A DNA stretch of 64,000 bases from Thermohalobaculum sp039805905 (GCA_039805905.1 JBDIVM010000002.1:248001-312000), one strand, 5' to 3'; counted from the stretch's first letter, positions 18,654-28,151 are shown. The notes: generated by a model from the sequence alone, not told the origin. Numbers and translations: made by a program.

Positions 18654-20144
18654 TCAGCGATCCTTGCCCGCGTCGATCTCGGCCAGTGCGGCAATGGCCC
18701 GGCCGATCCGCGCCTCGTCGATGGCCGCATACCCCAGCATCAGCATGTCGCGATGCCCGGCCCGGTCCGAGGACAGCCACGCCCCGCCATCGGCCATTGT
18801 ATAGATGCCGATGCCACGCATCAGCGCCGCCTTTTGCAGGCGTCCGGCACAGCCGGCATCGGGCAGCCGCCAGGAAATGTGCATCCCGCCGCGCCTCCCG
18901 GCGATCTCGGAGCCGGGGAAATGCCGCTCGATGCTCTCGATCAGCGCATCGCGGCGGCTGCGATAGCGGGTGCGGATGCGGCGCAGGTGGCGCTGAAACG
19001 CGCCGCTGTTCATGAACTCGGCCAGCGCCGCCTGCGTGAGCCAGGGCGGCCCGTTCGAGAGGAGCCGCTTCCAGCGCGCCAGAACCTGGGCAATCGGGGC
19101 CGGGCAGACGATGAACCCGGTCCGAAGGCCGGGGCCAAGCGATTTCGAGAAGGTGCCGAGATAGATCACGCGGCCCGTCCGGTCGAGCCCGCGCAGCGCG
19201 GTCAGCGGCCCGCCGTCATGGCGGAAATCGCCGTCATAGTCATCCTCGACGATCAGGCTGTCGGTGCGCTCGGCCCAGTCCAGCAGGGCGAGACGGCGCG
19301 CCAGCGTCAGCGTCACGCCGGTCGGGAACTGATGCGATGGCGTGACATAGAGAAGCGCGTTGCGGATGTCGCCGGGCAGCGCCTCGACCAACAGCCCGTC
19401 GCGATCGACCGGCACCGGCAGACACTCCATCTCGGAGCGGGCGAAGAGGAACCGCGCTCCCTGATAGCCCGGATCCTCGTGCAGGAAGGCCAGGCACATC
19501 CCCTGCAGGGCGCGGGCGATCAGCATCAGCCCGTCCTGCGAGCCGCCGGTGATCACCACTTCGCCTGCGGTGCAGGCGACACCGCGCGCTGGCCCCAGAT
19601 GATCGGCAATGGCGCCGCGCAGCGCCTCCAGCCCTTCCGCAGGTCCATATTCGGACAGCGCGCCGCCGCCATGGCGCAACTTGATATCGACGATCCGCCG
19701 CCATTCGGCCAGAGGCAGGCTGTCGGGGTCCACCCGCCCGACCCAGAAATCGGTGTGCAGGCGGCGGGAGGCGGGGCTGCGCACCGCCTGCACCGGAAAG
19801 TCGCTGCCCGCCAGACGTTCGGCCAGCGTTCCCCCGGCGACCTGCGGGCGCACTGACACTGTCGGCCTCGATTGCGTCAGGCGCAGCGCCTCGTCGGGCA
19901 GATCCCGTGCGACGAAGGTTCCGATATTGGGCCGGACCTCCAGATAGCCTTCGGACATCAGCATGTCATAGGCGATGGTCACGGTGTTGCGCGACACATT
20001 CAACTGTTCGGCCAGCGCCCGCGAGCCGGGCACCGGATCGCCGCCGCGCATCAGCCCAGACAGGATCATGCGGCGAATCTGGTCGAACACCTGTTCCTGC
20101 AGGGTGCGGGTGTCGCCGGGTTCTATGCTGAGGGCGACCTGCAT
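18654..20144 (-). CDS. MocR/GabR-type regulator: GntR wHTH fused to aminotransferase-like domain
   Basis: A 496-residue protein. Residues 10-85 are a GntR winged helix (LQEQVFDQIRRMILSG, SRALAEQLNVSRNTVTIAYD). Residues about 125-490 form a class I aminotransferase fold with the PLP lysine Lys334 in YLGTFSKSLGPGLRTGF. MocR proteins use PLP with an amino-acid-type ligand to control nearby genes. It sits between haoB and ccmF on the same strand, which is unusual since most MocR genes are divergent from their target. It could sense an amine or aminolevulinate-type metabolite; that is inference. Confidence 0.85.
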   Translation of the reverse strand: MQVALSIEPGDTRTLQEQVFDQIRRMILSGLMRGGDPVPGSRALAEQLNVSRNTVTIAYDMLMSEGYLEVRPNIGTFVARDLPDEALRLTQSRPTVSVRPQVAGGTLAERLAGSDFPVQAVRSPASRRLHTDFWVGRVDPDSLPLAEWRRIVDIKLRHGGGALSEYGPAEGLEALRGAIADHLGPARGVACTAGEVVITGGSQDGLMLIARALQGMCLAFLHEDPGYQGARFLFARSEMECLPVPVDRDGLLVEALPGDIRNALLYVTPSHQFPTGVTLTLARRLALLDWAERTDSLIVEDDYDGDFRHDGGPLTALRGLDRTGRVIYLGTFSKSLGPGLRTGFIVCPAPIAQVLARWKRLLSNGPPWLTQAALAEFMNSGAFQRHLRRIRTRYRSRRDALIESIERHFPGSEIAGRRGGMHISWRLPDAGCAGRLQKAALMRGIGIYTMADGGAWLSSDRAGHRDMLMLGYAAIDEARIGRAIAALAEIDAGKDR

Positions 20145-20247
20145 CGGGCTGGCAACCTCATCGGCGGGGGTTCACTGGCCCCATCATCTTAGCGCAAAAA
20201 CCTGCATTTGTGGTGCCGGTTTTTGACGAAGCCATGAGTCCGGTGCG

Positions 20248-21264
20248 TCACGACGGTTCCAGCGGCGCGATCCGGTAAAGCCAGTAGCCGCCGCCCTGCC
20301 AGACCAGCCGCATTCCCGGCACCTCGCCCAGGCGCGAGGTGTTGAACGGCAGAAGCTGTGCCAGAAGCGTCGCCGTCTCGCGCGCCTCGGTCAGGAAATG
20401 GCCGCGCAAGCGGCCCTGCGGGTCGCGGTCGATGGCATAGGCGGCATGGCCCTCCTCGCGGCCCCAGGTCTTGGCCTCGCGCGCCAGATCATGCGAGAAT
20501 TCGCTCGCCACAAAGCTGCGTTGCGCCATGGCGAAGCGGTCGGGGCGCAGCATCCCCATGGCAAAGGCATCGCGCAGATGCACCAGCGCATAGGCTTCCC
20601 CGGTACCCGCCAGAACCCGCAGGCGCGCGGCACCATTCACATCCTCGGCCAGAAGCGCGTCCAGATAGGGGGCAAGCGCCGTCTCGTCCTGGTTCGCCGG
20701 GGCGCTCCAGATCGCCGCATCCGCCGCTCGCGCCGCCTTGGCCGCCCCTTGCCACGGCGCGGGCAGGAGCAGCGGCGCGGCAACATCGGCCAGCGGAAAT
20801 GCCGCCTCGACAAAGGCCGCAAGACGGCGTGACGTTTCCGGCATGGCGAGAATGGCGCTGCCGTCCGGCAGATGTGCGCGCAGCGCCTCGATCAATCGCT
20901 TCTCCTCATCCGCGCGGACCTCGCCGCGCAGCATCGGTCCCGCCACAGCGGGCTGCCACGACAGCAGCAGGCGCGTTCCGCCTGGCATCTGCGCGGCCTC
21001 GGCGCGGGCAAGTGCGCGGTCCTCGCCGGGCGCGCGCAGATCCATCACCACCGGTGCGGCACCCAGCCAGTTGGCCAGCGTTGCCGCCTCTGCCGACGCG
21101 GGCGTCTCGATGTCGGTATAGGCAAATGGGGCAATCGCCGGTGCCCGGTCGCGCTGCATCCCTACAACGGCAATGCCGACCAGCAGAACAAAGAGCGCAA
21201 GAACAGCCAGCAGCAGACCCTTGCCAAGCCTGCATCCGGGCCGCTGTGTGAGCGTCAGGGTCAT
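20248..21264 (-). CDS. haoB: Hydroxylamine oxidation protein HaoB
   Basis: A 338-residue protein with one N-terminal membrane anchor (residues 14-35) and a periplasmic remainder with no cofactor motif. Length, topology and its place directly downstream of haoA match HaoB of ammonia oxidisers, whose exact job is unproven. The start is 21264 (MTLTLTQRPG) with GGGAGA upstream. The gap to haoA is 88 bases. Confidence 0.8.
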   Translation of the reverse strand: MTLTLTQRPGCRLGKGLLLAVLALFVLLVGIAVVGMQRDRAPAIAPFAYTDIETPASAEAATLANWLGAAPVVMDLRAPGEDRALARAEAAQMPGGTRLLLSWQPAVAGPMLRGEVRADEEKRLIEALRAHLPDGSAILAMPETSRRLAAFVEAAFPLADVAAPLLLPAPWQGAAKAARAADAAIWSAPANQDETALAPYLDALLAEDVNGAARLRVLAGTGEAYALVHLRDAFAMGMLRPDRFAMAQRSFVASEFSHDLAREAKTWGREEGHAAYAIDRDPQGRLRGHFLTEARETATLLAQLLPFNTSRLGEVPGMRLVWQGGGYWLYRIAPLEPS

Positions 21265-21352
21265 CGCCGTCTCCCGTCCTGTCTGTTCAGACGCGCCCTG
21301 GCACCGGGGCAAGCCGGTGCCGGGGTCTCTGTCGGGTGTCGGGTCCTGGGCT

Positions 21353-22936
21353 CTATTGTTTGGCCTCCAGTATCCGGATGCGCTCTTCCAGCGCCGCTTT
21401 CTCGCGCAACCGGGTGTCCTCGTCGCGGATCCGCGCCAGCGAGCCGATCAGTTCGGACCAACCCTGACTGTAGGTGAAGCCGCCCGGATTGACATGGGCG
21501 AGCCCCTTGAAGTGGCGCATGGCCTCCTGCTCCCACATCTGCGCGAACTCGTATTCGACGGCGGTGGGGTTGTTGCCATTACTGACGAAGAGACCGAAGA
21601 AGCCGCCGACCGCGTCCTCGTCGGGTGCGGGCGGGGCCGGCCGGTTGGTCGTCTGTCCGATCAGCAGGCGGTCGTCGTAGAGTCCCGTCATCACCGTCCT
21701 GGCCTCTTCCACCAGACCTATGCCCTGGGTGGTGCCGTTGTCGATCATCTGGAAATAGCTGTCGGCAAAGCTGGGCGAGTGGCATTGCGAACAGGTGGCC
21801 AGCCACAGCTGCTTGCGATCCTCATAGAACGGGTGACCGAGGTTCTCGGCGATCGACGGCATCGGCGCAAAGCCCCAGCGCACCTTCTGCACCAGGTTGT
21901 GCGAATAGCTGCCGTTGGTCTCCATATGGCAGGTCTGGCAGGTCGGCGCGGTATATCCGGCCGAAGCGAAAGCCTCGGACAGCGGCGCCTCCCAGTCCCA
22001 TTTTTGTCCGCCGGTCTGGTAGATGACCCCGTGACGCGACAGCATGAAGGCCTCGAATTCGTTGTGATCGACGCCGTTGTGGCAGTTCGAGCAGACCTCG
22101 GGCTTGCGCGCCTGTGCCGCCGAAAATTCGTGGCGGGTATGGCACTGGTTGCAGGTCGCCTGCGTGGTGTGGCACATGGTGCAGCCCTCGGCCACCTCGC
22201 GCTCGGCCATCCCCGCCCAGATCGCGGTCTCGTAGTTGGCCTTGAGCGAGAGCGCATGGCTCGGCCGTCCGTCCGGCCATTGATCCTGTGGCCAGCTCAG
22301 CGTGTCGCGCTCGGATTCGCGCTCGGCGAATTCGCGCACATGGCATTGCCCGCAGGCCGCCGCGTCGGGCAGGCGCAGGTCGGTCTTGTGATTGCCCCCT
22401 GCGGCGCCGACGCCGATATGGCAATCGGCACAGCCGACCGCGCCCAGCGTCGCGCCCTCGGCCAGCACGCCCATGGCGTGCAGGTTGCCCTCGACCTCGG
22501 AGATCATCGCCTTCTTGTAGGCGCGGCTGTCGTCATCAGGCAGGGCGCGGATGGCGTCGAGATCGCCGTGAACGCTGTTCTGCCAGCTATGCACCCAATT
22601 CGGCGTGATGCCTTCGTGGCAGCTTGCGCACTCCTGCGCGCTCACATCGAAATCGAGGTTATCGCGGCCCTTGTAGTGGTTGGTCGGATCGAGATAGGCG
22701 GAAAGGGCGATGGGTTCCCACAGATCGGCAAACTTGCCCTCACCGGCACCCTTGGTCGCGTCGCGGTAGCGTGCCGCCACCGCCTCGTAGAGCACATCGG
22801 GCGGGGCATCCTGCGCGATCCCGAGCGCCTCGAACAGTTTGGCCGGTATCTCTGCACTCGCCGTGCCCTGCCACAGGAACAGCGCGGAAATCCCTGCAAC
22901 GACTGTCCCTGCAAATCCACTGCGTGACTGTCCCAC
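21353..22936 (-). CDS. haoA: Octahaem hydroxylamine oxidoreductase HaoA
   Basis: A 527-residue exported protein with eight CXXCH haem sites starting at residues 103, 169, 195, 252, 262, 282, 333 and 382, the full number for HAO. A signal peptide ends near AEI (residues 28-30). HAO oxidises hydroxylamine by several electrons in the periplasm, giving NO or nitrite. The tyrosine cross-linked to haem P460 cannot be fixed without an alignment; Tyr394 (FADSYF) and Tyr490 (GGFTYSQGW) are candidates. The start is a GTG at 22936 after GGAGG. It heads the minus-strand run haoA-haoB-mocR-ccmFGHI-ccmE. No c554 or c552 gene follows. Confidence 0.92.
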   Translation of the reverse strand: MGQSRSGFAGTVVAGISALFLWQGTASAEIPAKLFEALGIAQDAPPDVLYEAVAARYRDATKGAGEGKFADLWEPIALSAYLDPTNHYKGRDNLDFDVSAQECASCHEGITPNWVHSWQNSVHGDLDAIRALPDDDSRAYKKAMISEVEGNLHAMGVLAEGATLGAVGCADCHIGVGAAGGNHKTDLRLPDAAACGQCHVREFAERESERDTLSWPQDQWPDGRPSHALSLKANYETAIWAGMAEREVAEGCTMCHTTQATCNQCHTRHEFSAAQARKPEVCSNCHNGVDHNEFEAFMLSRHGVIYQTGGQKWDWEAPLSEAFASAGYTAPTCQTCHMETNGSYSHNLVQKVRWGFAPMPSIAENLGHPFYEDRKQLWLATCSQCHSPSFADSYFQMIDNGTTQGIGLVEEARTVMTGLYDDRLLIGQTTNRPAPPAPDEDAVGGFFGLFVSNGNNPTAVEYEFAQMWEQEAMRHFKGLAHVNPGGFTYSQGWSELIGSLARIRDEDTRLREKAALEERIRILEAKQ

Positions 22937-23095
22937 CTTACATTACCTCCCGTCTCGATGCCCCGTGATCGCGGAGTCCTCCGCGCACAGGATGCGACGG
23001 GCGGTGCGGACGACATAGGGCCACCCGGTCCATTCCTCATGAGTCCGGCTCCGGGCGCGGCCCGCGGTCCCGTCATGGTCGGAGGTGGATTGATA

Positions 23096-23112
23096 TACAG
23101 GAGTCCTCTGTA
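23096..23112. promoter_or_regulatory. Candidate MarR operator upstream of marR and haoA
   Basis: An inverted repeat TACAG (23096-23100) / CTGTA (23108-23112) with a 7-base spacer lies 22 bases before the MarR-like start. It is in the roughly 200-base region shared with the divergent haoA gene. MarR proteins usually bind such dyads near their own start. No experimental basis. Confidence 0.25.
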
Positions 23113-23134
23113 AGCGGCCGGAATGGAGGCGTTC

Positions 23135-23443
23135 ATGACTAGTCTCCAAACAATCGAGGCCCTTGCCCGGATCGGGGCCCTGCTGCGTTCTTTCGCCTGG
23201 CGCCGGGCCGAGGCCGTCGGCCTGACCCCGACGCAGGAGCAGATTCTGACGCGGCTTGCGGCGCGTGGGCCATCACGGGTCAGTGTCCTGGCCGACGATC
23301 TCGGGGTCACGCAGCCGACGATCAGCGATGCTGTCGCGGCGCTTCCGCGCAAGGCTCATGTGGCGCGCGGGATCGACCCCGGTGAAGCGGTTCTTCCGCC
23401 TGACGTGATCGGCTTGTTCGTCCTCATGCCGGGCGAGGTGTGA
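23135..23443 (+). pseudogene. MarR-family regulator, truncated and fused to a foreign tail
   Basis: Starting at ATG 23135 (GGAGG at 23125-23129), the first about 70 residues give a clear MarR helix-turn-helix (LTPTQEQILTRLAARGPSRVSVLADDLGVTQPTISDAVAAL). The wing continues only to about RKAHVARGIDPGEA and the dimerisation helices are missing. The last part, VLPPDVIGLFVLMPGEV, is not MarR-like and ends in a stop 2 bases before the methylase ATG. I read it as a chimera: a former haoA-divergent regulator cut by the defence module. The tail may be the C-terminus of a deleted upstream defence gene. Confidence 0.6.
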
Positions 23444-23445
23444 TC

Positions 23446-26400
23446 ATGGCGCGCAAACCGATCTCCGACATGTCCGCGTGGCCCTCGCTCAGCCTCGAGG
23501 GCAACCTGATCGCGCCCGCGATGATCGCCAGGATCGACCAGCGGGATGCCCCGGAGCAGACGCCGGAGGACTACGCCGTCCGCAAGGGCCTCACGATCCG
23601 TGAGGAAATCTCGACGGCGTTCCGGGTCGGTCAATCGCACTTCGACGCATTCGCGAAACTGGAGGCGCCCTCGCAGGACGCGACCCGCCGCTTCGTGACC
23701 GGCTTCTTCAAGGAGACCTTCGGCTATCACGACTTGGCGCCCGCCGCCGCGCCGCTCGCCATGATCGCCAGCGGGCGCGTTCCCGTGGTCGTGGTTCCGC
23801 CGAGCGAGACGCTGGACCGCCGCAGCCCGACCCTGTCCGTCGACCGCTCTCGCTCGCCCGCCTTCGCCCTTCAGGACTACCTCAATGACTCCGACGACGC
23901 GTTGTGGGGCATCGTCACTAACGGCGCCCACCTTCGCCTCATGCGCGACAACGCGTCGCTGACCCGCCCGGCATACATCGAGGCTGACCTCTCCCAGATC
24001 TTCACCAACGAGGATGCCGCCTCCTTCGCCGTCCTTTGGCTACTTATCCACCGCACCCGCTTTGGCGTCACGGGCGCCCCGGCCACCGATTGCGCGCTGG
24101 AACGCTGGCGCGATGCTGGATCGAAAGAAGGCGAGGTCGCCCGCGACCGGCTGGCCATCCAGGTCCAGATTGCGCTCAAGGTGCTCGGCTCGGGCTTCCT
24201 CGAGGCCAACCCCGACCTGCGCGACAAGCTGAAATCGGGCGAGATCAACCTGACCGAGTGGTTCAACGAACTCCTCCGCCTCGTCTATCGCCTGATCTTC
24301 CTGATGGTGGCCGAGGATCGCAACCTTCTGCACCCTGAAAAGGCAAAGCCCGAAGCCCGTAAGCTTTACGCCGAAGGCTACAGCCTCGCCGCCCTGCGCG
24401 CGCAATGCTACCGCGCCGCCTCGTGGGACAAGCATCACGACCGCTACGAGGGCATCAAGATCGTCTTCCACGCGCTGGCCCACGGGCAAGACGCCCTCGC
24501 GCTCCCCGCCCTTGGCGGCCTTTTCGCCGACGACAAGCTGCCCCACCTCGAAACCGCCCGCCTGCGCAACCGCGCCTTCATGGAGGCGCTCTACCGCCTC
24601 TCCTGGCTTGACCAGAAGACCGGCATGGTCCCTGTCAACTGGCGCGCGATGGAGACCGAAGAGCTGGGCTCCGTCTACGAATCCCTCCTCGAACTGCAGC
24701 CGCAGCTGGGCGATGACGGCAAGACCCTGCTCTTCGCGTCCGAGGCGGCGGAGCAGAAGGGCAACCAGCGCAAGACCACCGGCTCCTACTACACGCCCGA
24801 CAGCCTGGTTCAGGCGCTTCTCGACACAGCACTCGACCCCGTGCTCGACAAGACCGAGGCCGAGGCGGACGATCCCGCCAAGGCGCTGCTGAAACTGTCG
24901 GTCATCGACCCCGCCTGCGGCTCGGGCCACTTCCTGCTGGCCGCCGCCCGCCGTATCGCCACGCGGCTCGCGCGCATCCGGGCCGCCAATACTGATGGGG
25001 GCACGCCCTCGCTGGCCGATTTCCGCCACGCGCTCCGCGATGTCGCAAGGGTATGCCTGCACGGGGTGGACCGCAACCCGATGGCGGTGGAGCTGACCAG
25101 GGTCGCGCTCTGGATCGAGACGGTGGATCCCGGCCTTCCCCTTGGCTTTTTCGACGCTCAGATCCGCTGCGGCGATGCGCTGCTCGGGGTGTTCGATCTG
25201 AAGGTGCTGCAACACGGCATCCCCGACGCCGCCTACAAGCCGCTGACGGGCGACGACAAGACTACGGCGCGCTACTACCTGCAGGCCAACCGCGCCGCGA
25301 CCTCGGGTCAGGGCGGGTTCGATTTCGGCACGGGTCAGGTTGCCATGCCCGAGATGAAACCGCTGGCGCTCGATTTCTCGGGGTTCCGCGACCTGCCCGA
25401 GGATACGGTGGAACAGATCGGGGCCAAGGCCGCGCGGTTCAAGGAACTGCGCAAGGGGCAGGCCTTTGTGCGGGCGACGGCGGCGGCGAACCTGTATGTC
25501 GCGGCCTTCCTGCTGCCCAAGGTGGGCGGCGCACCGGCGGGGGCCTCCGCCCGCACCGTGCCGACGACCGAGGAGCTGTGGCTGGCCCTCAATCAGGGCA
25601 AGATCCGTCAGGCGATGATGGACGCGCCCAAGGCCGCGCGCCGCGCCCGCGCCTTTCACTGGCCGCTGGAGTTTCCCGATGTCATGCAGCGCGGCGGGTT
25701 CGACGTGGTGCTGGGCAACCCGCCGTGGGAGGTGATGCAACTCAGCGAAAAGGAGTACTTCGCCTCGAAGCATCCCGAAATCGCGGCGCTTGCAGGCGCT
25801 GCGCGCAAACGCGCGATCGACAACCTTAAGAAAGACAACCCTGCCGCCTACGCAGAATTCGAAAGCGCACTGCGACAGTCAGAAGCTGGCAACGAGTTCG
25901 CCCGTGCATCGGGTCGGTTCGACCTCACAGCACGAGGGAAAGTTAACACCTACGCTCTTTTCGCCGAGCACTTCGCCAACTTGGCGCGATCACGCGCCGG
26001 AGTCATCGTGCCCACAGGCATCGCGACCGACGCAACCACGGCCCCATTCTTCGCCGCATTGGTCAAGGACAAGCGATTGGCGAAGTTGGTGGACTTCGAA
26101 AACCGAGCGGGCCTTTTCGCCGCGATCGACTCCAGGATGAAGTTTAGCCTTCTGACACTCGGGCGAGATGAGCCGCTTGCCGCGTTCGCGTTCTTCCTGA
26201 CCGACCCAAGTCAGTTGTTGGAACCGGAGCGCAACTTCACCATGTCGGCTGAAGAAATCGCCCTGATCAATCCTAACAGCGGAACCGCGCCAGTTTTCCG
26301 AGCGCGGTATGACGCAGAACTGACAGCGAAAATCTACGGCTCCGCACCGGTTCTGATCCGCGAGGGCAACGACAAGCACGGCAACCCTTGGGGGCTCGAG

Positions 26401-27363
26401 TTCCGGCAGGGTCTGTTCAACATGACCTCGGACTCGGAGTTCTTCCGAACTGCCACGCAATTGCAGGCTGACGGCCTAGGCCGCGACGGAATGGACTGGG
26501 TTCTTCCAGATGCCGGACCGAAATCAACACGATACGTCCCGCTCTACGAAGCGAAGATGGCTAGCTTCTTTGATCATCGGGCTGCCGGATATGGCAGCCG
26601 AGGAGATGATAGAGGCTACCGTGTGCTCCCAGAGACCACGTTCGAGGAACATGCCGACCCATCGTTCGAGCCCGAACCCTTCTACTGGGTCAAGGCCGGC
26701 GAAGTCGACAGAATGCTTGCGACCAAGGGGTGGTCGCACGGATGGCTGCTTGGGTGGCGAGACGTAACATCGCCCACAAATGAACGAACGCTCATACCGA
26801 CAGTTATTCCACGGGTCGCTGTTGGGCATAAGATGCCACTCATCTTTTGCTCCCTGGCACCAAAACTCGCTTCAGCACTCTATGGCTGCTTGTCGAGCCT
26901 AGCCGTTGACTATGTGTCGAGACAGAAGGTTGGTGGCACATCGTTTACCTTCGGATACCTGTATCAACTGCCAGTCCCGCACCCTGACTTTTTCACCGAA
27001 CCCCGCCTCGCCTTCATCACTCCGAAGGTGCTGGAACTCACCTACACCTCGCACAGCCTCGCCCTCTTCGCCCGCGATCTGGGCCATGACGGCCCGCCCT
27101 TCGCCTGGAACGAGGACCGCCGCGCCCACCTGCGCGCCGATCTCGACGCCTTCTACGCCCGCGCCTACGGCCTGACCCGCGACGAGCTGCGCTACATCCT
27201 CGATCCCGCCGACGTGAAGGGCCCCGACTACCCCTCGGAAACCTTCCGCGTCCTGAAGGAAAAGGAAATCCGCCACCACGGCGAATACCGCACGCAACGC
27301 CTCGTCCTCGCTGCCTGGGACCGGATGGAATCGAATGGCGAATTCACGGCGATGGGAATGTGA
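23446..27363 (+). CDS. Eco57I/PglX-like adenine-specific DNA methyltransferase
   Basis: A 1305-residue protein. The N-terminal about 450 residues are alpha/beta regions typical of large type IIG/PglX/DrmMI proteins. Then come KTTGSYYTPDSLVQALLD, the SAM-binding DPACGSGHFLLAAARR (around residue 488), NPMAVELTRVALWIE and the catalytic NPPW (around residue 758). The C-terminal part should recognise the target. It would methylate adenine in host DNA. No nuclease motif is obvious within it, so it is probably a partner methylase and not a self-contained type IIG enzyme. The stop overlaps the HNH gene. Bases 25790-26990 have visibly lower GC than both flanks. Confidence 0.85.
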   Translation: MARKPISDMSAWPSLSLEGNLIAPAMIARIDQRDAPEQTPEDYAVRKGLTIREEISTAFRVGQSHFDAFAKLEAPSQDATRRFVTGFFKETFGYHDLAPAAAPLAMIASGRVPVVVVPPSETLDRRSPTLSVDRSRSPAFALQDYLNDSDDALWGIVTNGAHLRLMRDNASLTRPAYIEADLSQIFTNEDAASFAVLWLLIHRTRFGVTGAPATDCALERWRDAGSKEGEVARDRLAIQVQIALKVLGSGFLEANPDLRDKLKSGEINLTEWFNELLRLVYRLIFLMVAEDRNLLHPEKAKPEARKLYAEGYSLAALRAQCYRAASWDKHHDRYEGIKIVFHALAHGQDALALPALGGLFADDKLPHLETARLRNRAFMEALYRLSWLDQKTGMVPVNWRAMETEELGSVYESLLELQPQLGDDGKTLLFASEAAEQKGNQRKTTGSYYTPDSLVQALLDTALDPVLDKTEAEADDPAKALLKLSVIDPACGSGHFLLAAARRIATRLARIRAANTDGGTPSLADFRHALRDVARVCLHGVDRNPMAVELTRVALWIETVDPGLPLGFFDAQIRCGDALLGVFDLKVLQHGIPDAAYKPLTGDDKTTARYYLQANRAATSGQGGFDFGTGQVAMPEMKPLALDFSGFRDLPEDTVEQIGAKAARFKELRKGQAFVRATAAANLYVAAFLLPKVGGAPAGASARTVPTTEELWLALNQGKIRQAMMDAPKAARRARAFHWPLEFPDVMQRGGFDVVLGNPPWEVMQLSEKEYFASKHPEIAALAGAARKRAIDNLKKDNPAAYAEFESALRQSEAGNEFARASGRFDLTARGKVNTYALFAEHFANLARSRAGVIVPTGIATDATTAPFFAALVKDKRLAKLVDFENRAGLFAAIDSRMKFSLLTLGRDEPLAAFAFFLTDPSQLLEPERNFTMSAEEIALINPNSGTAPVFRARYDAELTAKIYGSAPVLIREGNDKHGNPWGLEFRQGLFNMTSDSEFFRTATQLQADGLGRDGMDWVLPDAGPKSTRYVPLYEAKMASFFDHRAAGYGSRGDDRGYRVLPETTFEEHADPSFEPEPFYWVKAGEVDRMLATKGWSHGWLLGWRDVTSPTNERTLIPTVIPRVAVGHKMPLIFCSLAPKLASALYGCLSSLAVDYVSRQKVGGTSFTFGYLYQLPVPHPDFFTEPRLAFITPKVLELTYTSHSLALFARDLGHDGPPFAWNEDRRAHLRADLDAFYARAYGLTRDELRYILDPADVKGPDYPSETFRVLKEKEIRHHGEYRTQRLVLAAWDRMESNGEFTAMGM

Positions 27364-28151
27364 TGATCGAAGTGCCCCAATCCTTCGTCATCCGCGAGGA
27401 ATGCGAAAAGGCCGCGTTCCAGAACGGATTCCGCCGCAAGCTGGGCGAGGTGGACGGATGGGCCGGCTTCGGCTCGACCACGGCTTCCGGCACGATCCAT
27501 CTCGCCGCTGCCGGCGCACAAGGCCCGTGGTTCCTCGCGCTTGACCATGCGGGCGTCATTGAGGAGCTGGATCTCCCTGCAGCGGCGATGCCTGGACCTG
27601 GGCTTGTCCGCTATGTCTTCGAGACGCTGGGGCAGCTCTATGGCGTGTTGCCGCGCATCTACCAGCTGGCCGCCAGCCTGCCCGATGCGCCGCTTCGGGA
27701 GTTCCAGGCAAAGATCAAGGACCTGCCGAAAGCCACCGAGGCCGAACGACTCGTCGTCCAGCGCGTTGGCCAGGACATCTTCCGCTCAGGCCTGATCGAC
27801 TACTGGCAGGGCCGATGCCCGCTGACCGGCATCACCGACACCGCGCTGCTGCGCGCGTCGCACATCAAGCCTTGGGCGAAATGCGACACCGACGCCGAAC
27901 GCCTCGACGTCCACAACGGTCTTCTCCTGTCGGCATTGTGGGACGCAGCATTCGATAAAGGCCTTGTAACGTTCGAGGACGATGGTTCACCACGGTTTTC
28001 GCCGACACTGAGCGCGGAAGCGCGTCAAGCGCTTCATTGGAGCGCACCGATACCCCTCACTGCGCAGCATCGCGCTCAATTGGCGTGGCATCGCCAGAAT
28101 GAATTCGGAGTTGCTCACGGCGCTCTGGATGATCCCCTCGATCCCGCATGA
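27363..28151 (+). CDS. HNH endonuclease (HNH_2 type), methylase partner
   Basis: A 262-residue protein. The C-terminal HNH_2 motif is visible as CPLTGITDTALLRASHIKPWAK, then NGLLLSALWDAAFDKGLVTFEDDG, giving the conserved His, Asn and Asp residues. The N-terminal 120 residues do not match a family I know. Its ATG overlaps the methylase stop (TGATGA), so the two are co-translated. The pairing suggests a two-gene restriction-modification or defence system in which this is the cleaving part. Start 27363 is preferred over the GTG at 27360. Confidence 0.82.
   Translation: MIEVPQSFVIREECEKAAFQNGFRRKLGEVDGWAGFGSTTASGTIHLAAAGAQGPWFLALDHAGVIEELDLPAAAMPGPGLVRYVFETLGQLYGVLPRIYQLAASLPDAPLREFQAKIKDLPKATEAERLVVQRVGQDIFRSGLIDYWQGRCPLTGITDTALLRASHIKPWAKCDTDAERLDVHNGLLLSALWDAAFDKGLVTFEDDGSPRFSPTLSAEARQALHWSAPIPLTAQHRAQLAWHRQNEFGVAHGALDDPLDPA

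Noticed and set aside
23446..28151. A complete DISARM or BREX locus
   Set aside because: Only the methylase-like protein is present; drmA, drmB, drmC, pglZ, brxC and a helicase are absent from the window.
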